A model generated the notes under the pieces. That model was not told the origin of the DNA. It ran no database searches and saw only the letters and a list, made by a program, of their open reading frames with translations. Positions 1-11,650 of a DNA stretch of 64,000 nucleotides are shown here, piece after piece; the stretch's first letter is position 1, and each line of letters begins with the position of its first letter. Source of the stretch: Paramacrobiotus metropolitanus (taxonomy: Eukaryota > Tardigrada > Eutardigrada > Parachela > Macrobiotidae); NCBI RefSeq assembly GCF_019649055.1, contig NW_026570268.1:983241-1047240 (forward strand), written 5' to 3'. The translations under genes were made by a program, and so were the position numbers.

Positions 1-171
1 ACGAAAAAGAAATACACTAATGAGGAAATTAATAATAAATAAACACTAACAAAAACCCAAATGAAAATAATAATATGAAAGATATAATTCAGAAATTATT
101 CATAATTTTGGTACCTAACTGGTGATTATTATGGATGAAAAAAAAACCAAGAAACTGGTCGGGAATTTTAC

Positions 172-1110
172 CATGAGGAATTTATCCAGTCGGAAGCGGT
201 CGATGCGGGAATATTCCCGGCTGATGGTCAGGAAGAAGGCGTCCAGGAATTTCACCGCGCTGAGCTTGTGCGCCGCGAAGCATTTCAGCAGACTCACCAT
301 TTTATCCGCCAGCTCTTCCTGCAACACAACACATCATCGCCTGAATTACTAGAAGTATACCTTGCAAAACAAGCCAAACCTATATCGATTGAATCGTTAA
401 GTATTTTCAATTACAGTAACATTTTGGCCAATTTTCAAACACGCCGTCACTCGTCAGCTGCCAGCTGCAACGAGCTGTCATTAAAAACTTTTAAACTAGA
501 ATTACTAGATAAAAATTATGAATTTTTTTACTATTTTTATTTACAGAAATTTCGGATTTATCTAGTACAGAACACTAAGAACAGGCTAAAACTGTAAAAT
601 AATAACATAAATAAATGATAAATTACTGTACTGATTTTTGGTATTTCCCCATGAAAAATTAAGTAAAAAAATTTGGGCTGGACCGGTCACCGATTGTTGT
701 TATTGCGAAGACGAGAAAAATACTGAAACGCCTTACATGAACGAGCGGTTTATCGGCCATCCACAGGCAATAATACAATCCCTTCCACAGCACCATCAAC
801 TCGTTCTTGGAGAATCCTACGAAAATCACCAATAAACCAGCTGCTCCGCCACTAAAACGCTCTGAACTTTTGACTGACGTTTTCCCTGCTGGCACTGCGA
901 CTGCAGCCAGCGGAAGAGATTGCGCATGGCCCGATCGCGCTGCAGTTTCTCGTTGGCGGCCAGCTTCTTGGCGAAATCCAGCTCCACCGCCAGCGAACCC
1001 AGCTGCAGCTCATCGATCTGGTTCTTGGATTTCTTCGGGTGCCGCGGATTCGGCGTGCCTGCAACATCCTCCGGCTGCTTCCGCTTTTTACCCATCTCAC
1101 TAGATTTCAT
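172..1110 (-). CDS. RRP1: RRP1/Nop52 ribosomal RNA processing protein, 5' exons (partial)
   Basis: Three minus-strand exons (1110-879, 816-737, 318-172) join in phase across GT-AG introns and give about 153 residues. The N-terminus is basic (MGKKRKQ). The rest matches the Nop52 family: a helical stretch with AKKLAANEKLQRDRAMRNL, then LVLWKGLYYCLWMADKP-like sequence (seen as VLWKGLYYCLWMADKPLV), then KFLDAFF and SREYSRIDRFRLDKF. In other animals this nucleolar protein works in maturation of the large ribosomal subunit RNA. The start is the ATG at 1110; a second good ATG lies at 1095. The gene continues beyond the left edge, since nothing coding is visible at 1-171. Its 5' end faces the WW-Sae2 gene about 480 bp away. 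The family call is firm; the exact start is less so. Confidence 0.88.
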
Positions 1111-1594
1111 GTTACTTTCAGCGTATTATGAAAAAAGAAGTTGTAAATATGAAAAAGGTAAAATAAGAGCGTTTATCGGTCTATGAAACTGACAGCTTAT
1201 TGAAATGAGACAGCCTGAAAAACATGTTCATTCACGTTGAAAATACCGCTACCACGCTGCACGACGCAAGGCGGTCGCGCGAACCGCAAGTGTCGCATAC
1301 ACCGACCGCCCTGTGATACAGTAGGTGCCCAGCTTGACTTTTGTGCGCACTGCGCGCTTCCGTCAACAGGAAACTTGAAATTTTCATTTCGTCGCATTCT
1401 TCTTTTCCGACTTTCCATCGCTTTCCTGATATTTCCTCCCATCAGAGCGGTATTGATTATTGTCGAGTGCTGATTATTGTCTCCTTGGGATGGTGTCGGT
1501 GGTACGGAGGAGGTTGGGAGACTGTTCAGACTGAGCTAGCACACCGATCAGTGGAGGCTGGCGTTGCAGTGTTGATTTCGTTGTTGACGGGGAC
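1111..1594. promoter_or_regulatory. Shared spacer between head-to-head genes
   Basis: These 484 bases separate the RRP1 start (minus) from the WW-Sae2 start (plus) and must hold both 5' UTRs and promoters. I see no convincing TATA box. The middle is GC-richer (about 1237-1340) than the flanking introns, as is common for bidirectional promoters. The promoter role is inferred from gene arrangement only. Confidence 0.45.
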
Positions 1595-3659
1595 ATGGCA
1601 GGTGCGGAGTCGTTAACACTCCCGTTGTCCCAGCCGTCTAGTTCCAGTGCCTCTCCCCCGCGTGACGCCGCCATTTGGACCGAAGCGCGCACTCCCAACG
1701 GCAAGGTACGTCCCTCTCGGTTGTTGTTTGCGTTCTCCGTACTGGCGTTGGTGACTTTGCCATCAAAAGGGGTTCTTCACGAATCACGTTATTAACCAGC
1801 ATTTTATCGTAACTAGTTGTTAGAGTTTTTCTAAATTTTCCCTTAAAAATATTCTTGCGGCCTTGCCTGTATATGTCCCAAGTTGCTCAGTTGTTCAGCC
1901 AATTTTTTCCTGAGAATCTCAACTGAGTTATTTAGTGACTTGGACCAAGTCACTAAATAACTCACTTGGTCCCTTTGATTTTGATAGCCTGTAATTTGTA
2001 CAATTAATTTTCTAGCGCGGCATTTTGTGTTGATTTTTTGTAGAGATGTTTTTAATGCTGAATTAATGTCGCTTGTGCAGTTTGCCGATTTGCAGTCCTG
2101 CACTGATGCATGTTTTTTTGCAAAATTATTTTTAGAATTTTTAAAAAAAATTGTTTCTGGTTTTTTTATCGACTACTTTTAACTCGTGTTTTTAATATTT
2201 TTAGATTTAGTTTTCTTCAGATTTCTAACCAAATTCTTATTTTCTTAACGCTGCAGTGATGTGCTGTATTTTCTTTTAATGGGCAACAGCCAATGCACAT
2301 ATCGGTATGCTTCCGCAGGTTTACACTAATTAAAATGATTAAATTTTAATTAAATGATTAATTTATGTTTTTAAAATGAGTAATTTATGTTTTTATGTAA
2401 TTTTGTGCAGGTATATTTTTGCAAGTACATTCTGGCGGAGACGGCCTGGAGTCTCCCCGTGGGCGCCCGCGTCTACACCCCCCAGGCGCCCCCCTCCCCC
2501 GCCCTCCCTCCGGACCCGGTCCACCCCCCGCCCCTCCCCATCCCCGCGGCGGCGGTGACCCGCGATCTGTCCGGCAGCAGCAGCGACAGCGTGCAGATCG
2601 TCTCCACCAAACGCCCCCTGCCCGCCTCCTCCCCGGCCTCCTCCCTCTCCCCGCCCGCGGCGGCCGCGGTCCCGCCGCGCAAGAAATGCCGCGTGCCCTG
2701 GCGCCAGAAGCGGATGGGCCCCTCCGACACGGCGGAGATTGATCTGTACGGCAACCGGCCGTCCGACTACCGGATGGGCAGCTCGCAGACCATCGTCCTG
2801 CACGCGTCTGATTCGGAATCTGAGCCGGAGAATGCGGCGGAGGGCAGCGGGTCCGGGAGTGGGGATGGGAAGGAGCCAAAGGGGTTTGTCAGTCCCCCGG
2901 CGTCGCAGCGCAAGCGGCCCCTGCAGACCAATACCTGCAAAGTCTGCCAGCGGGTAAATTATTCAATTCTTTTTAATAATTATTTTGCATTTAATTTTGA
3001 ATAATTGAATTTAAAATGAATTAATTTAATTTGAGAATCGAGTTTTTCAATTAATATTTGTGAATACAAAAAGCATTATATTTAGTATTTTCAGATTAGA
3101 ATTTAATCATTGAACTGTTGGAATTTTTGAATATTTGTTTTCAATTTTAACCATTAATATTATGAATCTGCTATAGCTCAGTTTTTTAATATTATGAATT
3201 TGCTATATTCGCTATTAAATTTTTCTGAATAAACGGATAATAGCGCTTATTTTTTAGAAATTTAATTTATTATCGAAAGATTGGTTTTTCTGGAATTAAA
3301 AGTTGCTTCACTGAAGCCTAATCTTGGCCTCTTAAATAAATATTAAATAAAAATTCGTTTGTTAAAAAATTTAAAACAAATCTGGTTTACGGATTTTTGG
3401 CAGACAAGGAACAAAAATTAAATTAGACAAAATCGAAATTTTGCGGTTTTTGCAGTATTGGCGCAACGAAGACGAGCGTTTGCCGGGCCAGTTGGCGACG
3501 AAGCACGTGGCCTCCTGCAAGATCCACGGCAACAAGCGCCGACCGCCCAACACGCCGGAGAACTTTTGGAAGCAGGCGCAGTTGACGCCGCCCAAGAATC
3601 CCGTCAAACCGCCCGTCTACGAGTACGAGAAGCGCCAATACCGCAAACGCAACTCCTGA
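1595..3659 (+). CDS. WW domain protein with Sae2/CtIP-like C-terminal zinc domain
   Basis: Three exons (1595-1705, 2411-2953, 3456-3659) join in phase across introns with GT at 1706 and 2954 and AG at 2410 and 3455, giving 285 residues. Residues 28-53 form a WW domain that spans the first splice junction: W28, the TPNGKVYF turn, W50, P53. The middle (about 54-205) is low-complexity and rich in Pro and Ser with basic patches, probably disordered. The C-terminus (about 212-256) resembles the Sae2/Ctp1/CtIP C-terminal domain: C213-x2-C216 and C239-x2-H242 as probable zinc ligands, followed by PPNTPENFW. In known CtIP proteins this domain activates Mre11 nuclease in DNA double-strand break repair. 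The usual N-terminal coiled coil is missing and a WW domain takes its place. A repair role is inference; both domain calls come from visible motifs. Confidence 0.8.
1924..1964. repeat. Perfect 41-nt palindrome in intron 1
   Basis: The 20-base arm TGAGTTATTTAGTGACTTGG is followed by a single A and then by its exact reverse complement. It sits in the first intron of the WW-Sae2 gene. A hairpin this tight may be a MITE remnant; I cannot assign a function. Confidence 0.85.
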
Positions 3660-4871
3660 ACGCTGATTTCTGCATGGCACTGTTTTCGACAGTATTACTA
3701 ACCTTTTTGCTCAAACCACTGGATCGTTGATTTCTCCTGCATTTTTTTTATTTTACTGGTATTTTCTCGCGTCGTTTGTTTTGATTCTGATCCGTAGAAA
3801 CTGGACAGTTGTTGGTGATTTTATCGGGGAAGTGGGCGCGGCTTAATCCGCAGTAGTAATAATTAATTGCCATTTAATATAAATTAATTATTATTGGTAG
3901 TAAATTATGGAAATTTTATTCGGAAATTTATTGCTGCGTTATTCATGTTGTTTTCTGGGATATTGGATATAATAACGACGAAACTGGTGGATGGTTACGG
4001 ATTTTTATTAGCAGCTTGTAATTAAAACCGTCTATGGAAAATAGTCAGTCTGTTAAATACAATAATAAAATAATTAATTTTTGTTTCTTATAAAATAATA
4101 TCATTTATTGGCAGTAATAATGGGCATTTATTGGGAAATTAATTGCAGAATTTATTTTTCCCATATTAAATTTGATTTAAAATTACGGAAGAAATCAATT
4201 GTAAAATAAGTATAAAAATAATAAAACAATTATGAAAAATCCATAATAATTTTATAAAAAGGCACTAAAAATTCTTTTGACTACATCCAAAAAATTTCTG
4301 GCGGCCAAAACCTGAACAAATTCAATAATATCAGCAATAATAAAAAACCTAAAAATTCTGGAAAAAAATTCGAAAAAAATCCTGAAAAATACATTCTTAA
4401 CGACGAAATCGTTTTGATGGTTCGCAAATTTAATTTCCGCTGGTATGCAGCAGTCATCATGTAAATAAAGTCATCTATGGAAAACAAATGGGTCAATCTG
4501 TAAAATATTCAAAAGCTGAGAGAGAGAGAGGAAAAAAAACCGGAGAAGTACAACAGAAGAAATTCCGCTGGGTGAAAATGACAAAAAACAGCAATTAATT
4601 CCTAAATCTGCCAAGCTAAGTAAATCACAAGGAAAAAGCATCACATCACGCGTCCGTGGCTTCCCGCTCGCTGCGCTCGTCAACCGCAACCGCCCGCATA
4701 TACAACAAAGCCTATTACAATTTCAGCAAGAACAAAGCGGCGATGAAAATTAATCATAAATTTCTAACAGCGTGTGAAGTCAGGTCGGCGATGAAAACGG
4801 ATGATGGGGGGCTGGCGACGTTCTGCACTAGAAAAACTATGTAGAAACCACAACAAGATAATCCCGGATCC
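3660..4871. other. AT-rich intergenic region, no gene seen
   Basis: This spacer lies between the convergent 3' ends of the WW-Sae2 gene and ELOA and holds both 3' UTRs. It has runs of TAAT/ATTA, a short GA-repeat at about 4515-4530, and a GC-richer patch at 4645-4700. The short ORFs here show no recognisable protein or plausible splicing. Confidence 0.6.
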
Positions 4872-7800
4872 TCAGCGGAAACGATTCTTCAAATCCTTCA
4901 GCGTCTTCGCCATCATCGGCGCTGCACACACAATAACAAATCAATATACTAATTTATTCTGAATTTTTTATACATTTATTTAGGTAATTCCATTTTTATT
5001 GTCACCGTTATTTCTGTACTAAAGTTCCCATTTTTTTCCAAAAAAGTTAACTATTTTATTATTAAAGTTAATTTAAAATATTTTACACTAATTCGAAGGA
5101 CTTCAGATAAACTGATAAATTATTAGTAAATGCTAAATTAATAATGATTAAAACAAAAAATAATTAAATTAAAATCTGGTATATATTTGGCTATAGAAAT
5201 GCCTGTTGATTTCCGGTATAATAATCTTTTAATTTTATTCAGCTTCCATTTACCGGCTTTATTTTCGTTACTCTACTGTTTATTTTATTTATAGTTGTTT
5301 CTTTACGAGAACGTCTTTTTAGTTGTACAGATTCAGCTTTTATATTTTTTTTGGCTATTTATTTGAACAGATTGTATTTCAACTACTTTATGAATTATTC
5401 GGTTCATTTTTTTATTTTCTAAAATTCTTAATAGCGGTAAATAATAAAAATAAAGCAAATTAAATTTTTAAAATAAACTGAGTGAGTTTATTTGTTTACC
5501 TGATTTTTTGCCGGTGGAGGCGGACGAGGAGGTCCGGGCCCCGCCCCCTCCGCCGCTCGAGGTGCCGGCCGAGCCCCAGCCGCGGTTGCGGGCGGGCGCG
5601 GGCGGCACGGGCATGGAGCGGATGGCGGCGCGCGCCTGCGAGGTCTGCGCCAGGCGGGTGAAGCGCGGACCGCCCTTGCGCAGCAGCGACCCGTCCAGCA
5701 CCGCCACCTTCGTCTGCCGCACTGCACAACACACACCAATCAATCCAAATGAACATTTTCATGCAATTGCAATTGCACACGCACCTGGCGCCGCGCGGGC
5801 CTCCGTGTTGGCCTTGATCTTCGTCCGCAGTTCCTGCAGTTTACTCTCGCGCTCGTTCAGCTTCCTCTGCAACAACACCAACAGTCAGAAAATAATACTA
5901 GAAACGCGCTATAACAAAAATACAACATTTAATATTCAAAAACGAAACATCCCATGAAAACTTAGAAAATACCGAAAAAATCAATCATAAAAGATGAGAA
6001 AAAAATACAGGTAAGTAAAGTTATAGTATACTATATAAAATCAACAGAAACAAAACTCCTTAATAAATTAAAAAGTACTGGAAAAAATCCTTATAAAACA
6101 GCACTACGTGCAATGAATTAATTCTGTTGCAGGGCATCTATGTGTAAAACTGACCTTCGTACTGAAGCCCGTGCACTACGTTATATTAACCATAAATAAT
6201 AACAATAAGAAATCCGTAATGATTCAGAAAACAGGGGGAAATGCAATAATTAAAATAGCGATGAGAATACTTAAAATTCTGCAGATCATTTCAAGGAATT
6301 CTGGCGATAAGTATTGGAAGAAATTCCCGTATGTTGCAAGAGAGAACGGTTGCTGAAAGCGGCCAGCTTACCGCGTACAGATCGCGCCAGCACTCGTCCT
6401 CGTCGTCCAGTTCGGCGGCACGGAAGTCCTTCTCGCAGTGCTTGATCCACAGCTCGTCGGCGTCCTCGACGAGATGCGGGTTGTGGTGCTCCAGCGTGCG
6501 CAGCTGCGGGGCCGTGCAGGCCTCCAGCACCGGCTTGATCACGTGGTACGGCACCGGGCCCATCTCCTCGATTTCTAAGCACACACGCATGTTCACCAAC
6601 GTTCAGCGGATGTCAAAACAGCCACTACCGCCGCTCACCGTCAATGTGATCCATCAGGACGCGGATGCAGAGGTCCACCAGTTTCGGTACTGCAACCAAA
6701 ACCTCCTTTTTTATTTCCTTTCGTCAACAAAAACAACAGCACAAAAAACAAAGCAAGAAAAGTTTTCAATTAATAAAAATTCATCGTTTTAAATCAACGC
6801 AAAACTCTAAAAAAAATCGATCAGTTTAATATATTTAACGAACAGGTGGCAAGAAAACACTAGTACAAAAATCTTAATTAAAAAAATTGCAGAAAACCCA
6901 AATTTTAAAGCCTGAAATGAATAAAAGTCCAATTAAATTGAGCAAGTAATCCCGGAGCAACTGCAGATACTTGTGTGTTTATTCGGTCGGTTGAATAAAT
7001 AAATTAAATTCACAGGAACGCAATAAACAAACGATCAGCCTAAGAAAACTGAGAGAAAAATTAAATTTTCGCGTTACATATTAAACCTAATTTAATATGT
7101 AATTAAATAATTTTTCAGTTTAAATTTTTCTGCCAACTGGTTATTTATTTGATTTATTTTACAGGAAATTCTTTTATTTTTCAACGACCGACCTTGAACG
7201 AAGGCCCGCTGACGGGCGCGGCCCGAGAAGACCTGCGTGCGGCCTTTGCGCGAGGTAATGGCGTAGGCGTCGACGGGGCTGACGGCGGCCAGGGCCGGCG
7301 CCGGACCGCTGCCGGCGTAGCCGTCGGCGGCGCTGGACAGCAGACTGCTGATGTCGGGGTCGTCCAGACACGGCAGCTTGGCCAGCGATTCGTCCAGGGC
7401 CGATGAGGGGGAGGGGGCGCGCTTGCGGGAGGAGGAGGCGCTGCTGCTGGCCGGGGGACTGCGGCGCTCCGGCGGGCGGGGCGCGGCGGCGGCCACCGGC
7501 ACCGAGATGGACTTCCACTTGATGATCAGGTCGCGCGCCGCCCCGCCCACCTCGTCCGGACGCTTCCGCAGCCCGTTGACCACCTTCCCGATGCCCGTCT
7601 CCTGAAAACACACCATGCATTCGCCCAGGAATAAGGTTGAATACAGTCGTTGTATACATATTAATATTATTATTAATCTGCAGTATAATTATCTGTGTTA
7701 TTTTATTACTGTAGCCGCCCGCACAAGTTGCCCCACAGAGTGAGGTATACGGATATTTGGCCTCACATTGCTCGCTGTTCAGCGCAGTGTGTGCAGGGAG

Positions 7801-8734
7801 AAGGCAGCGGCCGGATCCGCCAATGGAGCAACTTGTGCGGGCGGCTACAGTACACTTCTGTCCATGTTCATTTGTATTTATTTTGTTCGATCAATATTTG
7901 CATTGTTTTTGTTATGCAGTTATTTCTTATCATAATGGGAGTGTCTAAGTTTAGATAAAGCAAGATAGCTGTTAATGGATACACCATTCTGATACGAATA
8001 ATAATATCTGATATCAGCGCAAAACCCTGAACAGGCAGTGCTGCCACTGTGAGCACGCATTAAAATTTAAACTTTCCAGTTTTTACTTTTTTATTTGCTT
8101 CTCAAACACGAGTAAATCATGTTTTTCTCCTTTTGGTGCAAAGGGTAAATTAGCAAGATAAGTTCCAATATCAATCGCAATAGCTGAATAAATCCTTTTA
8201 AATAGGAAAATTTTTATCCGTATTACATAATATGATAATCTAATAATTAATACCAGTACCAATCTATCACACTGGCACCACCAAAGACACGTTAAATTCC
8301 TAGGAAAAAATGCTGAAATAAAATCAGCAAAATTCTGCGTCATCCAGTACCTGGCCTGTATAATTTTCTCAAAATTGTTTTGACTCGGTTAATGCCAAAT
8401 GATCATAAATCAATAAAATCATAAAGCAAATACGCAGCACTGAATCCTATGGTAACAACCCCAACACAGGGATCTGCTGAACAACATGATGAAACTCACC
8501 TTCAAGCAGAAGACGCTCATCTCCAGCTCATCCAGCCCCGAGAGGACCTTCAGCATCTGCAAAGGGACACGTGCAGCATGTCGCGAACCAGTGGCTGATG
8601 CAGAAAGCCTATAAGGCTAAACATGTTGAAACACGTTCAAACATGCTGACCTTGTGCTGGTCGTCGTTCTCGGCGTAGCGCTCCAGTTTGCGCTTGAGAT
8701 ACTCCACATCGGCCAGCAGATCGTGCTCCTCCAT
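4872..8734 (-). CDS. ELOA: Elongin A (RNA polymerase II elongation factor)
   Basis: Eight minus-strand exons (8734-8651, 8556-8500, 7601-7193, 6689-6639, 6574-6372, 5866-5785, 5721-5500, 4921-4872) join in phase to 1158 nt, encoding 385 residues and a stop. Residues 1-80 form the TFIIS N-terminal (LW) domain: KMLKVLSGL, ETGIGKVVNGLRK, ARDLIIKWK. A Ser/Pro-rich linker follows. Then comes the BC-box VPKLVDLCIRVLMDHI, which in this family binds Elongin BC, and an Elongin A/F-box-like region with MGPVPYHVIKPVLEACT and DELWIKHCEKDF. The last exon ends in PMMAKTLKDLKNRFR, matching the family's conserved tail. Elongin A raises Pol II elongation rate and also serves in a ubiquitin ligase. At 385 residues it is about half the vertebrate length, mostly through a short linker. 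All junctions are GT-AG and the identity is secure. Confidence 0.95.
7707..7852. mobile_element. 146-bp MITE in ELOA intron 2
   Basis: 25-base perfect inverted repeats at 7707-7731 and 7828-7852 (TACTGTAGCCGCCCGCACAA and on to GTTGC) enclose about 96 bases. The terminal TA on each side could be a TA target duplication, as in Tc1/mariner-type MITEs. It lies in the intron between ELOA exons 2 and 3. There is no coding capacity. Confidence 0.85.
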
Positions 8735-9249
8735 TCCAGTGGATCCAGGCGCAACGTTGAAGAGGGAATCAACAGGCAGTAATCCAACCACAGCGCCCTC
8801 ACGACGTCATCGCTCCCCTTTGCAGTGATTTCTTATCAGGCACAGGCTGTTTCGCGGATGATGAAATACACGGTTCCGTGGATAAAACGAATCTTCAAGG
8901 TATCTATGACGTCAGTGAACTGGTTGGTGGTCGGTTAACGGATGTCAGAGGGTGAGAAATCGAGAAATCGGAAATGAAATCGCGACCAACGAACGACGTG
9001 CTCTGCTTGATTACACACAGCAGTCAGTCAGTCACAGACAGACGCAGCAAATTGCCAGGGCAGACTGCGCACACATTTGCAGTTGGCAACTTTGCCCTGC
9101 GCAGCATGCGGCTGACGCCACGTGGCCGCCGCCCGTATGTCGATCGACGCGTTTTCGTTACGAGTACTGCATGCAGCTAGCGGGGGAAAGTTACGTGCTG
9201 ACAAACCGTTAGTGAGCACTGAACAGTGCATGGTTTTCGTTTTGGCTAA
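8735..9249. other. ELOA upstream region, no gene seen
   Basis: This region contains the ELOA 5' UTR and presumably its promoter. The part at 9000-9180 is GC-richer. I find no TATA element at a clear distance and no coding exon with family matches. Confidence 0.5.
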
Positions 9250-9432
9250 GGCTATTTTGCCGCAGTATTCTACAGTGTGTCAAAATAGCCTTTTGCTATT
9301 TTGCCGCACACTGCGCTACAATAGCCTCTCGCTATTTTGCCGCATTATGCGCGGCACAATAGCCATTTGCTATTTTACCGCACACTGCGTTATAATAGCC
9401 TTTTGCTATTTTGCCGCAGTGTACTCGGTGTT
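9250..9432. repeat. Tandem array of about 40-nt hairpins (GCTATTTTGCCGCA type)
   Basis: Four and a half units of roughly 37-41 bases follow one another. Each begins GCTATTTTGCCGCA (or TACCGCA) and ends with a near complement such as TGCGnnnnAATAGCC, so each unit can fold. The best-preserved unit is near 9328-9367. A matching single hairpin lies at 13295-13329, and GGCTATTTTGCCGCAGTATT appears in inverted orientation at the two outer borders (9250 and 13329). Confidence 0.8.
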
Positions 9433-10999
9433 ACGGCTCGTACAGATAGCAAAAGTGCTGTGCTGCGGCCACTTATTAACACTCCCACTGTTGGCTGCCG
9501 ATTCGGCAAGTGAAACCGCTATGTAGCCCGTAACGTTCATGATCGTTCTCCTCATGGTTGACCTGCATTCCTGTAAAAACCGATTACCTTTTACATATAA
9601 TTTCATTTATGATTCAAAAACATTTCCAAAGTGAAAATTTCAAACGAAGAAAATTCGAGAACTTCCGACGGTGGAAGCAATCACAACCGCCCGGTGAGGC
9701 AACGCAATGCAGTTTTCATCTTGCAAATTTTTACAAATTCCCGTTTTTCTTCTTTGATTCCGTTCACAAAAACTGTTTTTTCTGTCTTCGTTCGGTTAAG
9801 AAAATAAGAATAAGTGGTGAAGAATCATTTCCAGTTGAAAATTTGCCGACTGGGAACCCTACTGGCGCGAAATCACAATGTCTGCCTGTACGGCACCTAG
9901 GAATATTTCAATATGCAACGTCAATCGAACGTGGAATAGTGCGAGTGTTAAATTGCCTAAGTAATAAGCTTTAGCGACTATCGCAGTGAGATATAGATTG
10001 CCGCAGTACATAGTTTATTGTTAATTTTTGCGGCCGTCTCCTGAACCGCAAAAGACGTGTAATATAGGACGAACCACCACCAGAAGTAATCGCATCCAAG
10101 CATCGCGGCTAACTAGTCCGGTGTCGCCTGCACACAAAAACGGTGTGGTGGCTGGCCCGTCCTTTCTGCATATCCGGTGCAGTACACTGTACAGCAGGGG
10201 GTGATGGCAAACGCCGTTTTTCCGCCAATTCCGGCGATCTTCGTGTAGTATCCGAGCGGTTCCGTCTTCAGGTTGTTCTCTTTGCAGAACTACGGGACGA
10301 TAAGCGAGGTCATGGCTCCGGGTTTCAGCGTCGCTTTGTCAGTGTTGTTTCCGATCATTAGCTCGCGTGTCCGGGCCGGCACTGCAATCGCTGGACGATG
10401 CTGAATCGGGCCCGGTATGGGCACCGGTCGCACAACCGTCTTCAACGGTATCAGCGACACTTTGCCAGGTAGGTTCTTCATCCGCTAGCGGCCGGTCTAT
10501 CCGCCGTTTGACTTCCCCATCTGACCAATGCAAATCTCTTCTACCGGTCGCATGGTCACGCTCCTTGGGGCCCGTTATCGTTCCGCCCGTGCTGCCGAAT
10601 AAGGTCGGACGAAGCCATACGTACGATCTGCTACATCCCAATTGGCTCGCTACCGAGCGGTCGGGAATCTCGTTTCGGTTGGATAGTGTACCGGTCGTCC
10701 GTGCTGTCCAACGCGGCCTCGGCAGCAGAGCTACCTGGCCAACCAGCGCAAACGGTTGCTGCTCAGGCACAATCATGCTGCCCGGCGCTCTGTGCTGCAC
10801 GTGCGTACTGGTGCTGCCCGGCGTTGTGCTAGTCCATCCCGTTGTAGTTATGTTTGGCGGGTTTTGCGAAGGTCGTCGGCCGAGTTAACCGCCTGGATTT
10901 ACTGTTCCCCGACATGCCTATTGGCAGGGAACCGTTCCGATATGAGTCCATCGCTCATAATTCCGCTCCAACCAGTTGATATACTCGTCCGTCGCCTCC

Positions 11000-11650
11000 G
11001 GTCCCGACCGTCGTGACGCGCCCGGTCGATTTGGACTACCCGTGCCCAACGGATTGCAGACTTTCTGAGTTTTTCCGTTCCCTCTTCACTGGCCGGCCCA
11101 GTTTGGGCGAGTTGGCCTTTGCCAAGGCCACCACGGCCGCCTATTATGCAGCCACCACCTGGCAGGCCTTAGTTCCCTTGGTAGCCCTTGGCTTTCGCCG
11201 TATCCTTCGCCGCTGCTACGTTAGCCCACGTGCAGGTCGGCTCGTTTGCTGGTGAAAATAGATCGGTGCGAGTCGTCCGAACGGCTGCGTTCTACGAGTC
11301 CCGCTCTTTGCGGCTAAATTCCTCGTATCCGGATCCCCGGCTACGTACCGCGGACGTACAGGTATTCATCCAGCATTTCTGGTCACGTCGTAAAACTGCT
11401 CTGGCGTCTTGAATCCCTGTCGGTACCGCCGGCCGTTGACCTCGGCCAGAGGTTAATGTACTTCTTCCGATCGGCGTTTATGGCCACAAACTTGGCCAGA
11501 CGTCGAATGGCCAGCCGTCCTTCAGTTTAGCCGCTGCTGGCTGCTGGTACCAGTCCGCCGCGTTTCCGGTGGAATCTGGATTAGTTAATGCTGTTCGGCC
11601 GATTGACCAGTATCAGCGCTCGCCCGAACAACTGCGATTCGCTGATATTG
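11000..11650 (-). pseudogene. Ty3-like gag remnant, broken by frameshifts and stops
   Basis: Reading the minus strand, three blocks in different frames resemble the intact gag at 32,464-33,978. One near 11,600-11,500 has a GNAADWYQQ...DGWPF block, like the ALEWFENQ...GWTVGEW block of the intact gag. One near 11,425-11,370 reads GFKTPEQFYDV, like GEETPEQYFDA. One near 11,240 reads PTCTWANV, like NTCAYANV after the zinc knuckle. Frames change between blocks and stops occur, so it cannot make protein. It shows that an older relative of element 1 lived here. Confidence 0.65.
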
